Below are positions 35,785 to 40,484 of a stretch of DNA of 40,484 nucleotides, one piece after another; within the stretch, counting starts at the first letter, position 1; the number at the start of each line of letters is the position of its first letter. The DNA lies in assembly GCA_020073615.1 (NCBI GenBank), contig JAIQEX010000058.1, forward strand, positions 1-40,484, read 5' to 3'. Below the pieces are notes generated by a model, which was not told the DNA's origin, did no database searches, and worked only from the letters and a program-made list of their open reading frames with translations. The DNA comes from Terriglobia bacterium (GTDB taxonomy: Bacteria; Acidobacteriota; Terriglobia; Bryobacterales; Bryobacteraceae). The position numbers and the translations under genes are program-made.

Positions 35785-36642
35785 ATGGTCATTCATCACC
35801 GTTTACATCTCGACGCCGAAATAGCAGATCCGATTCTGGAATCATTTGGTTTGTCTTTCCCTGCGAATCCGAATGGGCGCATTCTGATCCCAGACGTGTC
35901 GGAAGACGATCCCTCATGGCCAAGGATTGCTATGTTCCTGAATGAATATCATTGTGCCTGGGCTGCTCATCCAGCGAATGCTTCCGTTGTGGCCCGCTAC
36001 GGTAGCACCAAAGACTCTCTAGCCGATTTTGCCCTCGCCAAATTCAGCGGGGCAGAGAGGAAGAACGCGCCTTTCCTAGCCTTGACCGCATCGCTGAGGG
36101 GGTTTCCGCAGCCCCAGGACGTACTGGAGTTTTACAAGATGACCTACAGAACAGCTTGTCCTAGCTGCCGTAGTGGATCTGAGCAAGTGCTTCCGATTCA
36201 TCTCTCCGCAGAACCAAAGTGGGCGGCCAGTCGCGGAATATTTCAGTTGAACTGGGTAGAGGACGAGTTATTGGTCAAAAAGGAAATGTTCGACGAGGTC
36301 TTTCGTCCATTTGGCATCCCGAGTCGACCCGTCCTGGATTACAAATCCGGAGCGGTTTTCCGGGACGTTGTGCAGTTGGACATTTCACTGAAGTCGGATG
36401 TCGACCTTTCAAAAGCGACCTACGACATCTGTCAACTATGTGGCGCTCGAACTTACAACCGTGACGGCCGAGACTACGCCCCGCTGCCGTTGGGCTCCCC
36501 AGGTCCCATATTCAAGTCAAATCAGTGGTTCAATCCGTTTCATTCGATAGTCTATGTGACTCAAGAGCTGTGCCGCTCTATCGGCGAATCCGGTTTTCGG
36601 GGTGCCTATTCCATACCGTGTCCCGCGCAGCCTGTCGCATGA
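35785..36642 (+). CDS. Candidate immunity protein, double-CXXC type
   Basis: The 285-residue protein starts at ATG 35785, four bases after the Rhs copy 1 stop, the classical place for a toxin immunity gene. It is cytoplasmic, with no signal peptide or membrane segment. Two CXXC motifs (TACPSC near residue 113-116; ICQLCG near 216-219) and the ordering of the rest match the 'double-CXXCG' family seen in Myxococcus and other predators, which often accompanies polymorphic toxins. I did not verify the family assignment by search. Base composition is lower in GC than the neighbours, as expected for transferred tip modules. Its stop overlaps the first ATG of the next Rhs fragment (ATGA). Confidence 0.6.
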   Translation: MVIHHRLHLDAEIADPILESFGLSFPANPNGRILIPDVSEDDPSWPRIAMFLNEYHCAWAAHPANASVVARYGSTKDSLADFALAKFSGAERKNAPFLALTASLRGFPQPQDVLEFYKMTYRTACPSCRSGSEQVLPIHLSAEPKWAASRGIFQLNWVEDELLVKKEMFDEVFRPFGIPSRPVLDYKSGAVFRDVVQLDISLKSDVDLSKATYDICQLCGARTYNRDGRDYAPLPLGSPGPIFKSNQWFNPFHSIVYVTQELCRSIGESGFRGAYSIPCPAQPVA

Positions 36643-37373
36643 AAACTGCCCTTCGAGGCGGAACCCAGGACACTCAGACGCTCTTCATCAACGGCCCCGG
36701 TCCCGGCGACGCCCAGGGCCGCATCACGCAGATCACCGACCCGCTGGGCAAGCAAGTATCAATACACCTACGACGATGCCGGGAACCTGGCCGGGGTGAA
36801 ATATCCGGAAGTGGACACGGCGGCTTCGTACACCTACGACGGGACGCACCTGTACACCGGCGGGACCGACCCGCGCCACAATCGGCTGCCCAGCACCACG
36901 TACGATTCCAGCGGCCGGCTGCAAACCGTGACCGACGCGGCGGGCCAGACCACCAGCTACGCCTATGATCTGGACGTCCGCACCACCACCATTACCTTAT
37001 CCGGACGCGGGCAAGGCCACGCTGGTCTACGACAGCTACGGCAAGCTGCTGAGCTCCACCGATCCGCTGCACCACACTACTACCAACGTTTACGACGCCA
37101 ACCGCAACCTGACGTCGGTGACCGATCCGCTGGGCCACACCACCAGCTACGCCTACGATGCCAACGGCAACCGGACGGCGGTGACCTATCCCAGGACGCC
37201 CACCAGCGGGCACCACCAGCACCACAACCTACAACGCTTACAGCGAGCCTACCGCGACCACCGACGAGCTGGGCAACACGCGCAGCTTCACCTACGATGC
37301 GAACTTCTGGCCCGCGCTGGCCAGCGACAGCCTCGGGCCGGTAGTCAGCTTCACCTTCAATGCCAACGGCACC
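36639..37373 (+). pseudogene. Rhs core, upstream part of copy 2, three single-base insertions
   Basis: An ATG at 36639 overlaps the immunity stop and reads MKTALRGGTQDTQTLF, then 'GDAQGRITQITDPLGK'. The YD-repeat message then runs frame 3, frame 1, frame 2 and back to frame 3 because of extra single bases near 36754 (A), 36997 (T) and 37208-37210 (G). Each step repairs a codon when removed (for example CAG-TAT-CAA-TAC instead of CAAGTATC...). Corrected, the stretch joins without a gap to the frame that is annotated next and would give a protein of about 1212 residues. It is either a pseudogene or has sequencing errors in three places. Confidence 0.7.
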
Positions 37374-40280
37374 ATGGCCGCGAAGTCCGTGGGCTACGAT
37401 CTGACGGCCACTCCGGGGCACGCCAGCACCTACACCTACGACCAGTACGGCAACCTGGCGAGCGAAACCGACGCGCTGGGACGCCAGACCGCCTACACCT
37501 ACGACAGTCTGGGCCGGAAGACGAGCGTCACGCCACCCTCGGGCGGCGCCACCACCTACGACTACGACGCCCTGGGCCACGTGAAGACGATCACGGCGCC
37601 GTTGGGGCGGGTGACCAGCTACACCTACGACGCCAATGGCAACAAGGCCAGCGAGACCGACGCCAACGGCCACACCACCACGTATGACTACGATGAGCTC
37701 AACCGCCTGAAGCAGATCACGTATCCGGCCACGCCGCCCACCGCGACGACGTACACTTACGATTTCCGCAACAACGCGATCGACACCACCGATCAGGCGG
37801 CGCGCATCACCCACAACGAGTACGACTTGGCCGGGCGGTTGATCGCGGTGACCACGGCCTACGGCACCCCCGACGCGGCTCGCACCAGCTACACCTACTA
37901 CGACGATGGGCGGAAGCGGACGGAGACCGACGCCGGCGGCCACACGACCACCTACAACTACGATGCCGCCGGACGGCTGACCAGCGTGACCGATGCCGCC
38001 AGCCACACCACGCAATACGCTTACGACGACGCCGGCAACCAGATCACGGCGACCGACGCCAACCTGCACAAGACGCAGCAGCAATACGACGGACGGCGGC
38101 GCTTGCAGAAGACCACCTACGACGACGGGACCACCACGCAATACGGTTACGACGGCCCCGGCAACCTGACCGCCGTGACCGACCAGGCCGGCAACCGGGT
38201 CCAGTACACGTACGATGCCGCCAACCAACTGCAATCGGTGGTGCAGGTGAATCACCCCGACGCGGCGCACAACACGACGGCATACGGCTACGACGCGAGC
38301 GGCAACCTGACCGCGTCGACCGACGCCAACGGCCATACGACCCAGAGCGGCTTCGACGTGCTGAGCCAATTGAAGACGGAGACGATGCCGGTGGGGCAGA
38401 CGCAGACCCGGACGTACGATCCGGCGGGGAATCTGCTGAGCCTGACGGACTACAACGGGAAGACGACGGCGTACGCCTACGACAGCCTGAACCGCCTGCT
38501 GAGCAAGACACCGGACGCGAGCCTGGGTGAGCCGGCGGTGACATTCACGTACACGTCGACCGGCAAGCTGGCGACGATGACGGACGCCAGCGGGGTGACA
38601 ACGTACACATACGACAACCTGGACCGGCTGACCAAGAAGGAGACGCCGCAAGGGACGCTGGGCTACACTTATGACGGAGCGGGGAACGTGGCGTCGATGC
38701 AGTCGTCGAACGCGAACGGGGTGTCGGTGAACTACACCTACGACAGCCTGAACCGGCTGAGCACGGTGGTGGACGACCGACTGCCAGCGGGGCAGAACGT
38801 GACGGCGTACACGTACGACCCGGCGAGCAATCTGGCGACTGTGACGTATCCAAACGGGTTAGCGTCCAGCTTCACTTACGATGATCTCAATCGCCTCAAA
38901 TCGCTGAATGGATACACATACCAACTCGGCCCGACAGACAACCGCCAATCGGCGACGGAACCCAACGGCCGCACGTTGAACTGGAGCTACGACGGCATCT
39001 ACCGATTGACGAATGAGACGATCAGCCTCGACCCAAGATCGAAGAATGGTTCAGTTGATTACGGGCTTGATCCCGTCGGCAACAGGCTGAATCAGAACTC
39101 GACGCTTCCAGGGATAACAACGGGGTCGGCCACGTTCGACGCGAACGACCGCCTCTCGACCGAGACCTACGACGCCAACGGCAACACGACTGTGTCAGGT
39201 GTCCGCACGTTTGCATATGACTTCGAGAACCGTCTGAAGTCGATGACGATGAGCGGCAGCCCGACCGTGACGCTGCAATACGACGGCGACGGCAATCGCG
39301 TAGCGAAGACGGTCGGCGGAGCAACCATCCGCTACCTGGTGGACGATCTCAACCCGACCGGATACGCGCAAGTTGTCGAGGAGGTCGTTGGCAGCGGGGT
39401 GCAACGGACATACACGTATGGCTCGCAACGCATCAGTCAGAACCAACTCATCAGCAACTCCTGGATGCCAAGTTTCTATGGATACGACGGCGGCGGTAGT
39501 ATCCGAACGCTGACGGACGCCACCAGCACGGTGACGGACACCTACGATTACGACGCATGGGGCAACCCGGTCAACACGACGGGAAGCACGCCGAACACAT
39601 TTCTCTACCGAGGTGAACAGTACGACGCGGATCTCAGTCTCTATTACCTGCGCGCGCGCTTCTTCAGTCCGCTGAGTGGGCGATTCCTGTCGATGGATCC
39701 CGCCGTGGGCGTTACGATGGATCCTGCCACACTGCACAAATACCTTTACGCGAGTTCCAATCCAATAAATAGAATGGATCCTACGGGTTGGGCCGATGGT
39801 CCTGACAAGCCCGACAGTGGTAGCTCCGCAGGGTTGTTGTTTATCGATATCGGCGGGGGTGGGAGGGTGGGTTTCGCGCCTGGGCCAATACAGATGATTC
39901 ACATCGATGTAAATGCAACTAGGCACTGGGACATTTGTAAGTCTCCATTCGCAAAATCCCTAATGCCACGGCCATTGACGCAGCGCGATTTAGACGGCGT
40001 GCTTCTAAAGTGTCTGGGGATCGGCTTTGCCGCCGGAAATATCAACGGCGTGACCTGGCCAATTCGGAAGCCGAAGCCCGGCGCGTTGGGTGGAGGCGAC
40101 ATCACGTCCCTTGCGTCGGAATTCCTCCGAGAGCGCTGCCCAAGGCTGCCGTTCAGGGTGCCGGCACCCACCTGGCCCAACGTTCTTTCTTCGACCGACC
40201 AGCTTGGCGGTGCCATCGCTCGGTGGCTTCCCATACTCGGGTATGCGGCCGACGCTGCTGCGGTGTACTGCATAGCTTGA
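37374..40280 (+). CDS. Rhs-repeat protein with unknown tip (copy 2)
   Basis: The 968-residue frame starts at ATG 37374 inside the core and is open up to about 37212, so the natural start is upstream. It carries about 35 YD repeats (YTYDSLGRKT, YGYDASGNLTASTDANGH and similar), the core ending 'LYYLRARFFSPLSGRFLSMD', and 'NPINRMDPTG'; here the conserved SMDP Asp is present. The C-terminal tip (about 170 residues after DPTG) is glycine- and proline-rich and ends in a hydrophobic stretch GGAIARWLPILGYAADAAA. I see no HNH, HH or deaminase motif. No small gene on the same strand follows within the window, so no immunity gene is seen. Confidence 0.88.
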   Translation: MAAKSVGYDLTATPGHASTYTYDQYGNLASETDALGRQTAYTYDSLGRKTSVTPPSGGATTYDYDALGHVKTITAPLGRVTSYTYDANGNKASETDANGHTTTYDYDELNRLKQITYPATPPTATTYTYDFRNNAIDTTDQAARITHNEYDLAGRLIAVTTAYGTPDAARTSYTYYDDGRKRTETDAGGHTTTYNYDAAGRLTSVTDAASHTTQYAYDDAGNQITATDANLHKTQQQYDGRRRLQKTTYDDGTTTQYGYDGPGNLTAVTDQAGNRVQYTYDAANQLQSVVQVNHPDAAHNTTAYGYDASGNLTASTDANGHTTQSGFDVLSQLKTETMPVGQTQTRTYDPAGNLLSLTDYNGKTTAYAYDSLNRLLSKTPDASLGEPAVTFTYTSTGKLATMTDASGVTTYTYDNLDRLTKKETPQGTLGYTYDGAGNVASMQSSNANGVSVNYTYDSLNRLSTVVDDRLPAGQNVTAYTYDPASNLATVTYPNGLASSFTYDDLNRLKSLNGYTYQLGPTDNRQSATEPNGRTLNWSYDGIYRLTNETISLDPRSKNGSVDYGLDPVGNRLNQNSTLPGITTGSATFDANDRLSTETYDANGNTTVSGVRTFAYDFENRLKSMTMSGSPTVTLQYDGDGNRVAKTVGGATIRYLVDDLNPTGYAQVVEEVVGSGVQRTYTYGSQRISQNQLISNSWMPSFYGYDGGGSIRTLTDATSTVTDTYDYDAWGNPVNTTGSTPNTFLYRGEQYDADLSLYYLRARFFSPLSGRFLSMDPAVGVTMDPATLHKYLYASSNPINRMDPTGWADGPDKPDSGSSAGLLFIDIGGGGRVGFAPGPIQMIHIDVNATRHWDICKSPFAKSLMPRPLTQRDLDGVLLKCLGIGFAAGNINGVTWPIRKPKPGALGGGDITSLASEFLRERCPRLPFRVPAPTWPNVLSSTDQLGGAIARWLPILGYAADAAAVYCIA
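37444..38910 (+). repeat. Rhs core repeat, copy 2 arm
   Basis: Partner of 33107-34560. The sequence outside the arm on the 5' side (36643-37443) has no counterpart before copy 1, where the metallopeptidase remnant stands. Confidence 0.9.
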
Positions 40281-40307
40281 GAGTACCGATATGTGAAGGT
40301 TTTCGAC

Positions 40308-40484
40308 TCATGCCGCCAAGCTGGTTCCTTCGGTTCTGGACAGATCAAGCCTGTCTCGGATGAATTTCACGAGGATTGAGGGATTGGCGGGAGTTGCGAG
40401 AAATTCCGGGAGGGTAGTGCGGAGGGCAATGGCGACAACCTGTTCGGAGGGGGCCAGCCCTGGTCGAACGGTTCGCATCCACGA
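40308..40484 (-). CDS. Partial open frame, C-terminus only
   Basis: On the minus strand a frame enters from the right edge and ends in TGA at 40308-40310, giving 58 residues that include 'LAPSEQVVAIALRTTLPEFL' and 'ILVKFIRDRLDLSRTEG'. The residues look coding (balanced, amphipathic helices), but only the C-terminus is visible and I do not recognise the family. It faces the Rhs gene tail to tail with a 27-bp gap and so is not an immunity gene for copy 2 in the usual orientation. Confidence 0.35.
   Translation of the reverse strand, partial: SWMRTVRPGLAPSEQVVAIALRTTLPEFLATPANPSILVKFIRDRLDLSRTEGTSLAA

Noticed and set aside
36525-36968. Frame of 147 residues spanning the immunity stop and the Rhs start
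   Set aside because: Its first half is out-of-frame translation of the immunity gene; only the part from 36639 is Rhs.
37080-38651. Long minus-strand frame of 523 residues antisense to the Rhs core
   Set aside because: It mirrors the periodic YD repeats; the Arg/Val-rich periodic product has no independent start or family signal. The minus-strand frame at 33684-34568 is the same effect.

Overview
The window is a GC-rich bacterial chromosome segment that most resembles the phylum Acidobacteriota, in particular Solibacter/Bryobacter-like genomes. The reasons are a duplicated orphan MacB/FtsX-type permease (the 'ADOP' family, 30064-32487), a sigma factor / anti-sigma / DUF4097 / PDZ operon, many small ABC, kinase and SYLF genes, and GC-rich twin-hairpin intergenic repeats. 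No ribosomal RNA gene is present, and the phylum call is an inference from gene families.

Region 1 (1-4170) is an accessory, decaying zone. It holds the 5' end of a transposase cut by the window edge, a hypothetical gene whose 5' end is frameshifted, two 302-bp direct repeats that are C-terminal remnants of a patatin-like phospholipase, a complete RelE/HigB-type toxin-antitoxin pair lying between those repeats, and a second (MazEF-like) module whose antitoxin is intact and whose toxin is broken.

Region 2 (4170-32500) is mostly ordinary chromosome: orphan nuoB, malQ, a sirtuin / Ser-Thr kinase / CsgG-like operon, a LonB-like protease, a MerR-regulated ABC exporter operon, hisS, a SYLF lipoprotein-like gene, a SIS-domain sugar isomerase, gltA with a clear terminator, two paralogous stand-alone RsbRD-N-like proteins, an ECF sigma operon (sigma, zinc anti-sigma with HEAT repeats, DUF4097, double PDZ), an unknown membrane protein paired with a TlpA-like thioredoxin, and the ADOP permease. 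A tandem palindromic repeat (7021-7427) and a tRNA-Arg 3' half (about 13689-13735) lie in gaps.

Region 3 (32600-40484) is the most unusual part: a polymorphic-toxin (Rhs) island. A secreted-type metallopeptidase gene is cut after about 164 codons and joined out of frame to an Rhs core. That first Rhs copy has a 13-bp deletion, a candidate HH-type nuclease tip, and a double-CXXC candidate immunity gene 4 bp downstream. A second Rhs copy follows; it starts with an ATGA overlap on the immunity gene, carries three single-base insertions that together restore frame, and ends in an unrelated tip of unknown function. The cores are nearly identical over about 1.45 kb and then diverge toward the tips, as expected for Rhs tip exchange by recombination.
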